From positions 868,001 through 932,000 of the forward strand of contig JAXMAB010000004.1 of NCBI GenBank assembly GCA_046350655.1: 64,000 nucleotides of DNA, given 5' to 3'. A model generated the notes under the pieces. It ran no database searches and was not told the DNA's origin. It saw nothing but the letters and a program-made list of their open reading frames with translations. A program made the translations under genes and the position numbers. Of the stretch, positions 36,445 through 47,094 are shown one piece after another. How positions within the stretch are numbered: the stretch's first letter is position 1; each line of letters starts with the position of its first letter. Source of the stretch: JAEUHO01 sp046350655 (GTDB lineage: Bacteria > Planctomycetota > PLA2 > JAEUHO01).

Positions 36445-37240
36445 CCTTCCTCCCGGGGCCCCGCGATCGTGCGCGGCGCGGGGCCCGTTCCCGGTCATGG
36501 GGGCGGGACGCGAGGCCCGTTCGGGGGCCGCGCCGAGTTTGTTCGGCGCGCTGGGGGTGGGGGCGCGACGGCGGAGCGCGAGGCCCACGCCGCCGCGCTC
36601 GCAACCGAGGGCTCGTTTGGCGACCCGAGGACACCGCTGCAGAGGACGAGCGGCGGGGCCGCCCGGCGCGCCGGCGCGGCCGCCCGACGGCGGGACGGCG
36701 CACGACAGCGCGCCTGACGCGGGTGGTCCACCACCGACGAGTTGGCCCGCATGCCGACGCCTGGCGAGACGTGCGCGGACCGAGGGTCGTCCTACGTCTC
36801 CGTGCGCGCCCCCATGGCGGCCGGCGTGCTCGGCCAGTGCAACCCCGAGGCCGCGCGCAAGGCCGAACGCGACGCGGTGATCCAGACGCGATGCGAGCAC
36901 GGGCTCGCCCGGCGTGACGTCGGCCGATGGCCTCGGGTCGGCGGCGTCCCGTGACCCGAGCCGCCGAAGGCCGCGGCTCCGTGCGCCAGGTGGGCTAGGA
37001 TGTGCTCATGCTCGACCGAGGGAGCGATGTTCACGGCAGCCAGCCCGATGCGGCGGACCGACTCGCCCTCGCGCCTCTCCCGGAACGGAAGGCTCTTCTG
37101 GCGCCCCAAGTTCAAGGAGAACAAGGGGTTGCGGGTGCCGCTTGGCTTGGGGCCGTCACGGTCGTCAGACCCCGACGGCGGTCTCGATCGAGTTCGACCG
37201 TCTGTTCAATCGAAGTTCGGTGCGAGGGAAGGGAGGGTGT
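36445..37240. other. Intergenic region entering an A+T-richer patch
   Basis: These 796 bases hold a copy of the dispersed element (GGGACGCGAGGCCCGTTCG, 36505-36523) and then high-G+C sequence to about 36720, after which G+C falls towards the SnoaL-like gene. A 67-codon frame (36751-36954, starting MPTPGETCADRGSSYVS) is open but has no recognisable family or clear ribosome binding site. No promoter can be named with confidence. It may be debris at the left edge of a transferred segment. Confidence 0.5.
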
Positions 37241-37690
37241 GTGAGCTCTACGGTCGTGAAGAGAATCCAGGAGATGGTCGATCTCGAGACCAGAGGTTGG
37301 GATGCAAAGGATCCCGAGCCGTTCCTGTCGATAATCCATCCGGACATGGCCTGGCCATTCCCGCCCACGGCCGACGCGCACGATCCCGTCGACTGGCTCT
37401 TCGTCATGGGGCGGTTCGACCGGGAGCGTTGGCGGAGCGAGTGGCAAGGTCTCTTCGACTCCCATGACTTGATCCACAATCGGCGCGTCACCGTGAAGAT
37501 CGAGGTCTCGAAGGAGGAGGACGCTGCGTTTGCCGTGGTTGACATCGACACACTGTGGCGGCGCAAGGACACGAAAGCGGACTTTCACTGGAAGGGTCGA
37601 GTGTGCAAGATCTATACGAAGATGCCTTCGGGTGAGTGGAAGTTCTACTACCAGACGGGTGCTCTCAACTTCCCACCTCGGGGAGCGTGA
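37241..37690 (+). CDS. SnoaL-like/NTF2-fold protein
   Basis: A 149-residue protein of the nuclear transport factor 2 fold. VKRIQEMVDLETRGWDAKDP is the N-terminal helix pair, followed by FLSIIHPDMAWPFPPTADAH and a beta sheet ending DFHWKGRVCKIYTKMPSGEW. Members are ketosteroid-isomerase-like enzymes or small binding proteins. The GTG start is chosen because GAAGGGAGGG lies four bases upstream. Base composition is clearly lower in G+C than in flanking genes, suggesting transfer. No neighbour indicates a substrate. Confidence 0.75.
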   Translation: MSSTVVKRIQEMVDLETRGWDAKDPEPFLSIIHPDMAWPFPPTADAHDPVDWLFVMGRFDRERWRSEWQGLFDSHDLIHNRRVTVKIEVSKEEDAAFAVVDIDTLWRRKDTKADFHWKGRVCKIYTKMPSGEWKFYYQTGALNFPPRGA

Positions 37691-38092
37691 GGGTTCGAGT
37701 TCGTGCGGTGGTGCATCTGGCGCCCGACAAGTCGTTCCATGCGACGTCCCGCGCATCGCATTGCTCGTCGCCGGGCGCGGCTGAACCCCGTCGTCCGACC
37801 GCCGGAACGGATCTGCCCCCGCCGCGGTGCCTTCGGCAGCCCCGCAGCCCCCTCTGCGACCCGCCTGGGTTGGGCCGTAGAGGTCCCGCGCGGTTGTGAC
37901 GGCCGGCGGGCCTCGCGGTCCCGAGCAGAGGGTCGCGATCCCCGCGAAAGGTCGGGTGCCCGGCGGGCGCACCCTGCGCGCGGGGCGTGAGGCCCGGAAA
38001 GCGACGGGCCCCGCGGCGAGTGCCGCGGGGCCCGGGAGTGGTCGGGGGGGCGGGCGCGCGAGGCCCGGTCGGGGGCCGCGCGCGCCGGCGGA
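37691..38092. other. Convergent intergenic region with element copies and a terminator
   Basis: These 402 bases lie between the SnoaL-like gene and the glutamine synthetase gene, both of which end here. They hold dispersed-element copies at 37905-37923 and 38056-38070 and the hairpin at 38006-38033. No gene is seen. Confidence 0.7.
38006..38033 (-). terminator. Hairpin terminator for glutamine synthetase III
   Basis: GGGCCCCGCGGC and GCCGCGGGGCCC form a perfect 12-base-pair stem with a GAGT/ACTC loop, about 60 bases after the stop of the minus-strand glutamine synthetase gene. A T-rich tail is weak, so termination may rely on stem strength, as is common in high-G+C genomes. It could also serve the convergent SnoaL-like gene. 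Confidence 0.7.
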
Positions 38093-40258
<2,166 letters not shown>

Positions 40259-40350
40259 GGGAGGGCTCCGGGACGGGCGCGGATCCTGCCAGCGCCGCCC
40301 GACAATGCCCGATCACAACCGCGAATCCCTCGATGCCGCCGACCGCCATG

Positions 40351-40367
40351 CATCACGGGGCGTGATG
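40351..40367. promoter_or_regulatory. Short palindrome upstream of glutamine synthetase
   Basis: CATCACGGGGCGTGATG has seven-base arms around three G. It lies about 93 bases before the ATG at 40258, a plausible operator distance. No match to a known nitrogen-regulator site is claimed. Confidence 0.3.
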
Positions 40368-40403
40368 GGGCGATGGGGCGGGCCGCGCGGGCCCGGAGAC
40401 GAC

Positions 40404-40440
40404 GCCGCCCCGCGCCGCCGGGAGGGCGACGCGGGGCGGC
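40404..40440 (-). terminator. Hairpin terminator of the cbb3 oxidase operon
   Basis: GCCGCCCCGCG (40404-40414) and CGCGGGGCGGC (40430-40440) form a perfect 11-base-pair stem with a 15-base loop. It starts 20 bases after the stop of the last minus-strand gene of the oxidase operon (40460). Confidence 0.65.
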
Positions 40441-40459
40441 CGGTGCGCGCGGGCGCGGG

Positions 40460-43084
40460 TCAGCGGGTCTCGGGGCAGCCGTCGGCGATCCACTGCCGCA
40501 GGAGGGCCAGCTCCTCCGGCTTCGGCTTGGAGCCCTTGCCCGCGGGGGGCATGGCCTTGCCGACGTCGTACTCGACGGTCGTGCCGTCCTCGCGGACGAC
40601 GAGCAGCGGCTTCTTCTCGAGGGCCCGCAGCAGGTTGCTCGCGTCCGGCTTGCCCGGCTCGACGAGCTTCGCGGTGCCGTTCTCGGCGTAGATCGGGAAG
40701 GAGAACGCGATGAACTTCGCGTACGGGAGCTTCCAGAACTCCTTGTGCGGCGCGCTGCCCGCCTTGGGCTTCCAGGCCTCGAACATGGCCTGGACGTCGG
40801 CGTAGGTCAGCCCCGCCTTCGCGGGCGCCGTCGGCGCCGCGGCGCCCTCCATGGCCGGCGCCGGCACGACCGGCGGCAGAGGGGGCGGCGCGACGGGCGG
40901 CGCGACGGGCGGCGTGGCCGCGGGGGCCTCGGCCGGCGGAGCCGCCGGCGGCGTCGCGGGGGCGGGCGGGGGCGTGCCGCCGCCGCCGGCCTTCTCGGGG
41001 CAGCCCGCGGCGATCCAGCGCTCGAGCCGCGCGAGGTCGTCGGGCGACGGCTTCTGCCCCTTGCCCTTCGGCGGCATCGACCGGCCGATGTCGTAGGTCG
41101 TCTCGGTGCCGTCGTCCTTCTTGATGAACAGCGGCTTCTTCTGGAGCGCGAGGAGCACGTTGCTGCGCTCGGGCTTGCCCGGCTCGACCAGCTTCGCGGT
41201 GGCGCCCTCGGAGAAGATCGGGAAGCCGAACTTCAGGAACTCGGCGTACGAGAGCTTCCAGAACTCCTTGTGCGGCGCGCCGCCGACCTTGGGCTGCAGG
41301 CTCTCGAAGAACTTCACGACCTCGGCGAAGCCCCACTCGGAGCCGCCGCCGTTGCCGGCGGCGTTCGGGTCGACCGGCGGGTTCGTGCCCATCGCGGGCG
41401 GGTTGTCGGGCTGCGTCGGCGGCGTCGCGTCGCGGCCCTTCGGCGCGACCTCGGGGTGGCCGTGGTCGAGCCAGTGCACGATGCGGCCGACGTCGACCGG
41501 CGACATCTTGCCGGCGTTCTTCGGCATCCGCTGGATGTCGACGCGGATCGAGGGCTTGCCGGGCACGTCCACGACCACGTCGCGGCCGTCGCGCAGCGCC
41601 TTCACGAGGTTCGTCTCGGCGCCCGTGATGCCCGCCGCGCGGTCGAGGTTGACGAGCTGGATCGAGGCGCCGGGGATCTGCGGGTAGGGGAACTTGAGCG
41701 CCATGAACTCGGCGTACGGCAGCTCCCAGAAGTTCGCGTGCGGGGCCTGCGTCGCCTTCTGGTTGAGGCCCGCGAGGATCTTCTGCACCTCGGCGTACCC
41801 GATGCGCCCCTCGTCCACGGCGGGGCAGAGCTCGCCCTCGCGGCCCGGCGGGCACCCGATGGGCATCGGGGTCGTCGCGAAGTCGAACGCGAGGCGCCAC
41901 ACGAGGATGGGGCGCTTGTCGGCGTCGCAGACGCACTCGCCGCGCTCGTCGCGCGCGAGCGGCTCCTTCACGTAGACGCGCACGAAGTCGCCGTCGTACG
42001 CGCGCGCGGGGCCGCCGTCCTTCAGCGTGACCGTCAGGACGATGCGGCCGTGCGCGTAGACGACGCTGTCGTCCTCGAGCTCGGCGTAGCCGGCCTGCTG
42101 CAGGTCCACCGAGTTCAGCTCGCGCACGTTCACGAGCCAGTTGCGGTAGGTCTCGACGATCGCGTCGGGCGACGAGACGTCGGCGTCGACGGTGTCGAGG
42201 TGGCGGCGGACGAGGCGCGGCGGGCGCTCCTTGGCGTAGACGCTCGCGACGCCCACGAGGTCGCCGGCCTGCAGCGCGCGGACGAGGATCTCGTCGAGCG
42301 CGCGGATCGGCGCGGGCGCGCGCTTCGTCGTCGGCTCGATGGGCGGGGCCTGGTTGCCCCAGTGATTGCGCACGTAGTTGAGCGTCGCGACGAGGTCGGA
42401 CGACTTCACGCGCGGCGGCCCGAACGAGAGCATCCGCATCCGCGGGCGCCCGCTGCCGATGGAGCCGTTGCCCGCGATCGCGTCCTCGGGGACGGGGCCG
42501 CCCACCACCCACGAGACGAGGTCGGTGGGGTCGGGCGTGAGCACCATCGCCGAGTCCACGAGCTGCGCGGGCCCGAAGCGCGCGTCGCCGCGGCCGTCCT
42601 CGCCGTGGCACTTCGCGCAGACGTCGACGTAGACCCGCTCGCCGACCGTGGGCGAGATGCCGACGCTCGCCGTCGCGAGCGGCTTCGTCGCCGGGTTGAG
42701 CACGTAGAACATCGTCCACGCGACGATCACGAGGAAGATCAGCCACGCCCACGTCGGGACGGGCTGCGGCGTCTCGGCCCGGCTCGGCTCGAAGTCGATC
42801 TCGGTGTTGCCCGCGTAGGCGTTGATGATCAGGCCGACCTGGCCCGCGATCTCCTGGTTCGGCTCGATGCCCGAGACCGTGATCGCCACGCCGTTGCGGA
42901 CGTGGAACGGGATCTCCTTGATCGACTCGCCCGCGAGGCCGTTGTGCGCCTCGACGCGGAGGCGGTGCTGGCCGTCGGCGAGGTGGAGCGTCGAGAACTG
43001 GAAGCGCAGCGGCGGCCGCGCCGTCTTGAACGGCTCCTTGTCGTCGTCGAGGTACAGGCGGATGACGTCCGTCGGCTCGGTCAT
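40460..43084 (-). CDS. Large membrane cytochrome c subunit with three heme-less PSCyt-like repeats
   Basis: An 874-residue protein. Residues 1-100 are an Ig-like beta domain, 112-129 one membrane helix (WAWLIFLVIVAWTMFYVL), and 140-240 a class I cytochrome c with CAKCH at 156-160 and a distal Met-rich segment. Then follow a beta/NTF2-like region and three repeats of about 115 residues (roughly 430-550, 585-697, 759-872), each with 'EFWKLPYAEF', 'LVEPGKP', 'SMPP' and 'LxRWIAxGCPE'. These resemble planctomycete cytochrome C domains without CxxCH. It is the last gene of the cbb3 operon, probably replacing CcoP. Confidence 0.75.
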   Translation of the reverse strand: MTEPTDVIRLYLDDDKEPFKTARPPLRFQFSTLHLADGQHRLRVEAHNGLAGESIKEIPFHVRNGVAITVSGIEPNQEIAGQVGLIINAYAGNTEIDFEPSRAETPQPVPTWAWLIFLVIVAWTMFYVLNPATKPLATASVGISPTVGERVYVDVCAKCHGEDGRGDARFGPAQLVDSAMVLTPDPTDLVSWVVGGPVPEDAIAGNGSIGSGRPRMRMLSFGPPRVKSSDLVATLNYVRNHWGNQAPPIEPTTKRAPAPIRALDEILVRALQAGDLVGVASVYAKERPPRLVRRHLDTVDADVSSPDAIVETYRNWLVNVRELNSVDLQQAGYAELEDDSVVYAHGRIVLTVTLKDGGPARAYDGDFVRVYVKEPLARDERGECVCDADKRPILVWRLAFDFATTPMPIGCPPGREGELCPAVDEGRIGYAEVQKILAGLNQKATQAPHANFWELPYAEFMALKFPYPQIPGASIQLVNLDRAAGITGAETNLVKALRDGRDVVVDVPGKPSIRVDIQRMPKNAGKMSPVDVGRIVHWLDHGHPEVAPKGRDATPPTQPDNPPAMGTNPPVDPNAAGNGGGSEWGFAEVVKFFESLQPKVGGAPHKEFWKLSYAEFLKFGFPIFSEGATAKLVEPGKPERSNVLLALQKKPLFIKKDDGTETTYDIGRSMPPKGKGQKPSPDDLARLERWIAAGCPEKAGGGGTPPPAPATPPAAPPAEAPAATPPVAPPVAPPPLPPVVPAPAMEGAAAPTAPAKAGLTYADVQAMFEAWKPKAGSAPHKEFWKLPYAKFIAFSFPIYAENGTAKLVEPGKPDASNLLRALEKKPLLVVREDGTTVEYDVGKAMPPAGKGSKPKPEELALLRQWIADGCPETR

Positions 43085-43353
43085 GCGTGGGCCTCGGGGG
43101 CGGCGTTCTTGCGTGCGGCGGAGGAGACCAGGGGAGTCGGGGGCCCGTTCGGGGGCGAGGGGGGGCTCGGCGGCGCCTCGTCAAGGATCGACCGCTTCAC
43201 GTGGTCGGGGGCCTCCTCGCCGGGCCAGATGGTCCACTGGACGGACTTCCAGAGCACCCACGCGCACGACAGCGCGGCGATGCTCCAGATCACCCAGCCC
43301 TCGACGTCCGAGGGCAGGCGGCTGTAGGCGAGGTCGGCGAGGGGCGCCGTCAT
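43081..43353 (-). CDS. Small single-helix membrane protein of the cbb3 operon
   Basis: A 90-residue protein with one hydrophobic helix (VIWSIAALSCAWVLWKSVQW) near residues 20-40 and a Pro/Ala-rich tail. By size and position between ccoO and the cytochrome subunit it corresponds to CcoQ/FixQ-like assembly or stability factors, although sequence similarity cannot be shown by eye. It overlaps both neighbours by four bases (ATGA), so all are translated together. Confidence 0.65.
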   Translation of the reverse strand: MTAPLADLAYSRLPSDVEGWVIWSIAALSCAWVLWKSVQWTIWPGEEAPDHVKRSILDEAPPSPPSPPNGPPTPLVSSAARKNAAPEAHA

Positions 43354-44006
43354 TTCGCCCCGGCCCCGGCGCCGGCGCGCGCGGGCGGCGCGGTGCCCGT
43401 CTTGAGCGAGAGGACGTACGCGACGAGGGCCTGCGCGTCCTTCTTGGCGAACACGCGGAAGCCCTTGCCCTGCTTCTCGATCACCGAGGCGGGCAGGAGC
43501 ACCTCGCGGTCGCCCTCCGAGCGTTCGTCGCCCGTGTGGAAATACCAGCGGTACGCGGGCATCCGGCTGTCCGGGACGACGAGGCGCGGGTCGTAGAGGT
43601 GCGTGAACTGCCAGTCGGGCGACGGGATACGGCCGCCGGCGTCGGCGAGGTCCGGGCCCGTGCGCTGCGTGCCGAGGAGCGGCGGGTCCTGGTCGGCGTA
43701 GTCCGCCGGGGTCGTCGGGCGGCCCCAGCGCGCGTCGGCGGCGAGCGGCGGGAACCGGCCGTCCGGGCCCACGGGCCGGCGCGTGTCCACGCGCACCTGC
43801 TGCGTGTGGCAGTAGGAGCAGCCCTCGGCCATGTAGAGCTCGCGGCCGCGCGCGACGTCGGCGGGGAGCGGCTTGCGGTCCGGGTCGCCGGGCCACAGGC
43901 GGTTCTCGTAGATCGCCGGGAGGATCGCGATGACCGTCGTGAGGAGCGCGAAGGTCAGCGCCGGCGCGACGAGCAGCAGGCGGTGGTTCGTGTGGAAGGA
44001 AATCAT
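43350..44006 (-). CDS. ccoO: cbb3-type cytochrome c oxidase subunit II
   Basis: A 218-residue membrane-anchored monoheme cytochrome. One N-terminal helix (LLLVAPALTFALLTTVIAIL) is followed by GRELYMAEGCSYCHTQQVR, the CcoO/FixO heme-binding signature, and RTGPDLADAGGR and SRMPAYRWYF with the distal ligand methionine. It passes electrons to the CcoN heme-copper site. It starts three bases after the ccoN stop. The length is near the family norm. Confidence 0.9.
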   Translation of the reverse strand: MISFHTNHRLLLVAPALTFALLTTVIAILPAIYENRLWPGDPDRKPLPADVARGRELYMAEGCSYCHTQQVRVDTRRPVGPDGRFPPLAADARWGRPTTPADYADQDPPLLGTQRTGPDLADAGGRIPSPDWQFTHLYDPRLVVPDSRMPAYRWYFHTGDERSEGDREVLLPASVIEKQGKGFRVFAKKDAQALVAYVLSLKTGTAPPARAGAGAGAK

Positions 44007-44009
44007 CGG

Positions 44010-45440
44010 CTACTGCCCGTCCGCCGGGGGCTGCATGAGGTTGACGAACGCGCCCGGCCGCATGGACCAGAGGTTCCACGCGAAGATGACGTGGCCGAGG
44101 GCCATGAAGGACCCGCCGACGGCGCGCCACACCCAGTAGGGCGCCATGGTGCGGATGCCCTCCATGAAGGAGTTGCCGTCGAGGTTCCCGACGCCGCGGA
44201 CGTGGCCGCCGCCGCAGAGGGCGACGAACATCATCGCGAGGCCGACGAAGCTCAACCAGAAGTGGGCGCCGACCAGCTCGACGTTGGGCTCCTTGCCCGT
44301 CACGCGCGGCACGAGGCCGTAGATCGAGCCCCACACGAGGAACGACACGAAGCCGACCATCGCGAGGTGGGCGTGGCCGACGGTGTAGTCGGTGAAGTGC
44401 CAGATCTCGTTCGCGGCCTTGAAGGCCTCCGCGGTGCCCTGCACCGACGCGAGCCCGTAGCCGATGGCGCCGACGAGGACGAACGGCAGCGAGTACGAGA
44501 TCCGCATGGCGCTGCGCTCGCCGCGCATCGTCAGGAGGAAGTTGCCCGTGCTCGCCCACACCGGCACCATCATCGCGGTGCTGAAGATGATCGACGTGGT
44601 CTGGAGCCAGTCGGGCACCGAACCGCTCATGATGTAGTGGTGCATGCCGATGAGCGTGTAGAAGATGATGTGGGTCCAGAAACCCAGCACGCCCAGCGCG
44701 TACGAGTAGATCGGCTTGTTGAGCAGCTTCGGCAGCGTGTAGTACGTCGCGCCGACGGCCAGCGGCGTGAACCACATGCCCACCGCGTTGTGCATGTACC
44801 AGCCCTGGATGATGGGCTGGCCGTTGCCGCGGTTGAACCCCGGGAACCACCCGAGGACGACGAGCGCCGTCGCGAAGAGGGGGGCCGAGAGCATGAACCA
44901 GTTCGAGATGTAGATCTGCTGGACCGACCGCTTGGCGATCGTCTTGTAGAAGTTCCACGCGAGCAGGATGGCGGACGCGGCGAGCAGCGGGACCACCGGC
45001 ACCGGCACGGGCCCGAGCTTCAGGAAGATCGGGAACTCGCGGTACTCCTGGTTGCCGTTGTTCTGGCCCAGGGCGAACGCGACGACGCCGAGCGCGAGGC
45101 CGGCGTTCCACAGCCAGAGCGAGATCCGCCCGGCGAGGAGGCTGTGGAGCGTCGTGCGGCACGAGCGCGGGACGACGTAGACGCACACGCCGAGGAGCGC
45201 GAGCGAGGCCCAGCCCCAGAGCACGGCGGCGGTGTGCATCGGGCGCACGCGCCCGAAGGAGAGCCACGGCACCTCGAGGAGCTCGGGCACGGTGTAGCGG
45301 AACGCGTCGAGCAGCCCGGCGAACGTGCCGACGAGCAGCCAGACCGCGGCCGAGAGGACGTACCGGTGGACGAGGCGCGCATAGCGGGGATCGACCCCCG
45401 CGGCGTCCACGAACACCTTGATGCCGACCGGAATCTTCAC
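44010..45440 (-). CDS. ccoN: cbb3-type cytochrome c oxidase subunit I
   Basis: A 476-residue heme-copper oxidase catalytic subunit with about 12 membrane helices. RPMHTAAVLWGWASLALLG carries the low-spin heme His, WYMHNAVGMWFTPLAVGATY the copper and active-site region, FYTLIGMHHYIMSG the CuB histidine pair, and YTVGHAHLAMVGFVSFLVWG the high-spin and low-spin heme ligands. It reduces oxygen with high affinity and pumps protons. The GTG at 45440 is chosen because the helix-proximal MKIPVG-like start follows a GGGAGGG stretch; in-frame sequence upstream does not look coding. Confidence 0.9.
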   Translation of the reverse strand: MKIPVGIKVFVDAAGVDPRYARLVHRYVLSAAVWLLVGTFAGLLDAFRYTVPELLEVPWLSFGRVRPMHTAAVLWGWASLALLGVCVYVVPRSCRTTLHSLLAGRISLWLWNAGLALGVVAFALGQNNGNQEYREFPIFLKLGPVPVPVVPLLAASAILLAWNFYKTIAKRSVQQIYISNWFMLSAPLFATALVVLGWFPGFNRGNGQPIIQGWYMHNAVGMWFTPLAVGATYYTLPKLLNKPIYSYALGVLGFWTHIIFYTLIGMHHYIMSGSVPDWLQTTSIIFSTAMMVPVWASTGNFLLTMRGERSAMRISYSLPFVLVGAIGYGLASVQGTAEAFKAANEIWHFTDYTVGHAHLAMVGFVSFLVWGSIYGLVPRVTGKEPNVELVGAHFWLSFVGLAMMFVALCGGGHVRGVGNLDGNSFMEGIRTMAPYWVWRAVGGSFMALGHVIFAWNLWSMRPGAFVNLMQPPADGQ

Positions 45441-45765
45441 GGAGCAGGTTCCCTCCCCGGCGCGGGGACTCGGACGACGGAGTTCGGGCCGTACGGCGGG
45501 CGCGGCGACGTCGGCGGGGGCGGCCCGACCCCCGAACGGCGGGGCGGAGGATACCGATCGGGGGACCCAGCACCAAGGGGGCTGCCGGGCGTCCGGCCCG
45601 AGGCCGTTCGGGCGGTTGATCGAGCCTAACCCGAATCCAGGCAACGAGTTGGGAAGATGACCACGTCCCGATGGGGCGGGGTGGTTTGTTCTTGATATTG
45701 AGAATGATTCTCAATACCGTAATGGCGTCGCGGGGCGGACCTGCGGCGTCCTCGGAGGGTGATCG
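45441..45765. other. Divergent control region between oxidase operon and porin gene
   Basis: This 325-base gap separates ccoN (minus) from the porin gene (plus). It is G+C-rich near ccoN and sharply A+T-rich at 45685-45722, where the Fur-type palindrome lies. No FNR-type TTGAT(4 bases)ATCAA site is seen, although cbb3 operons often have one. No gene is present. Confidence 0.6.
45697..45715. promoter_or_regulatory. Fur-type operator
   Basis: ATTGAGAATGATTCTCAAT is a perfect 9-1-9 palindrome matching the Fur consensus core TGAnAATnATTnTCA. Its A+T content is exceptional for this DNA. The right edge is 50 bases from the porin ATG, so iron-dependent repression of the porin and cytochrome genes is the simplest reading. 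It may also affect the divergent oxidase operon. Confidence 0.85.
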
Positions 45766-47085
45766 ATGCGTACCTGGGTGGTCGGTGGCGTGGTGGCGAT
45801 GGCCTGCGTCGTGGCGGGCCTCGGGTCCGGGACGGCCCGGGCGGACGACGGGACGGAGGAGCGGATCCGGCGTCTCGAGGCGCTGGTCCGCGAGCAGGCC
45901 GAGCAGGTGGACCGGCTCCGCCGCGACCTCGACGCGGCGCGGCGCGACGGCGTCGGCTCGCGTCCGACGGCCGAGGAGCTCGAGGCCGCGGTGGGGGCCT
46001 ACGTCCGGTCGCAGCCCGACGGCGTGTTCGTCGCGCCGGTCGAGCACTCGACCCCCGGCGGGCTCCGGTGGGGCGGCTACTTCCACTGGCGCTTCCAGGA
46101 CGGCAGCGAGGACAACTCGTTCTTCGACCAGCACCGGCTGATCCTGCAGGCCGGCGCGGACATCACCGAGTGCATCGACTTCGACATGGAGGTCGAGATC
46201 GAGCACGGGGGGATCAGCGACGAGATCGAGGGCGAGGTCGTCCTCGAGAAGGCCGAGGTGAAGTTCCACCTCCGGGACGCGTTCGTCCCGAAGGTCGGGT
46301 GGCTCCTCGTCCCGTTCGGCCGCTACAACCTCCACCACGACGACCCGCTGAACGACCTGACCAACCGGCCGTTCACCGCGCGGTTCCTCGTCCCCACCGG
46401 CTTCGGCCAGCCGGGCGTCGGCGTCGAGGGGTCGGCCCCGTTCGGCTGCGACCACGTCTTCACGTACGACGTCGCGGTCACCAACGGGTACCGCGATGCG
46501 TTCACCGCCGACGAGGGCGTGCGCGAGGCGCGCCAGGCCGAGGACGACAACGACGGCAAGCAGGTCTGGGGCCGCCTCGCGGCCACCTGGAACACCGGGG
46601 GCGTGCTCGACTACCTCGAGACCGGCGTCTCGGGCACCTGGGGCGTCTACGACGACGCCGACGAGAACGAACTGACGGGGTACGCCCTCGACGTGCTGCT
46701 GCGCAAGGGGCCGTTCGAGGCGAAGGCCGAGTGGGTCGCCTACGACTACCAGCGCAACGCCTCGGACCCGCCCGACGCGGTCCGCGGGCAGTCGGGCCTC
46801 TGGGTCGAGGGCGCCTGGCACTTCATGCCCTGCGCGCTGCAGGCCTGCCGCTCCTGCCTCGTGCAGGACACGTCGCTCTTCACGCTCGTCGCGCGCTGGC
46901 AGACGATGGACCTCGACGACCGCGTGGACGGCGCGACGTTCGAGGACGACCTCGAGGCGTTCACGCTCGGCCTCAACTACCGCATCACCGAGCGCACGGT
47001 GATCCGCGTGGACCACACCTGGTACGACGCGGAGGACGGCGAGGACACGACGGAGTGGACGCTCAGCGTGTCCACGTACTTCTAG
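45766..47085 (+). CDS. Outer-membrane porin, OprP/OprO-like
   Basis: A 439-residue protein with a signal peptide (GGVVAMACVVAGLGSGTARA), then a coiled coil (EERIRRLEALVREQAEQVDR) that may trimerise or anchor to the cell wall, then a beta-barrel of alternating strands starting LRWGGYFHWRFQDGSEDNSF and ending with an aromatic residue (STYF), as barrels do. The pattern WLLVPFGRYNLHHDDPLNDL fits phosphate-selective-type porins. A Fur-type box lies 50 bases upstream, suggesting a role when iron is short. A monoheme lipoprotein gene follows after nine bases. Confidence 0.8.
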   Translation: MRTWVVGGVVAMACVVAGLGSGTARADDGTEERIRRLEALVREQAEQVDRLRRDLDAARRDGVGSRPTAEELEAAVGAYVRSQPDGVFVAPVEHSTPGGLRWGGYFHWRFQDGSEDNSFFDQHRLILQAGADITECIDFDMEVEIEHGGISDEIEGEVVLEKAEVKFHLRDAFVPKVGWLLVPFGRYNLHHDDPLNDLTNRPFTARFLVPTGFGQPGVGVEGSAPFGCDHVFTYDVAVTNGYRDAFTADEGVREARQAEDDNDGKQVWGRLAATWNTGGVLDYLETGVSGTWGVYDDADENELTGYALDVLLRKGPFEAKAEWVAYDYQRNASDPPDAVRGQSGLWVEGAWHFMPCALQACRSCLVQDTSLFTLVARWQTMDLDDRVDGATFEDDLEAFTLGLNYRITERTVIRVDHTWYDAEDGEDTTEWTLSVSTYF

Positions 47086-47094
47086 GAGGCCGCC

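Noticed and set aside
36751..36954. A 67-codon plus-strand frame starting MPTPGETCADRGSSYVS
   Set aside because: It has no recognisable family, no convincing ribosome binding site and no operon partner. It is mentioned only as part of the intergenic description.
37688..37712. GGGTTCGAGTTC resembling a tRNA T-loop
   Set aside because: No acceptor stem, anticodon arm or D-arm can be formed around it, and it overlaps the end of the SnoaL-like gene.
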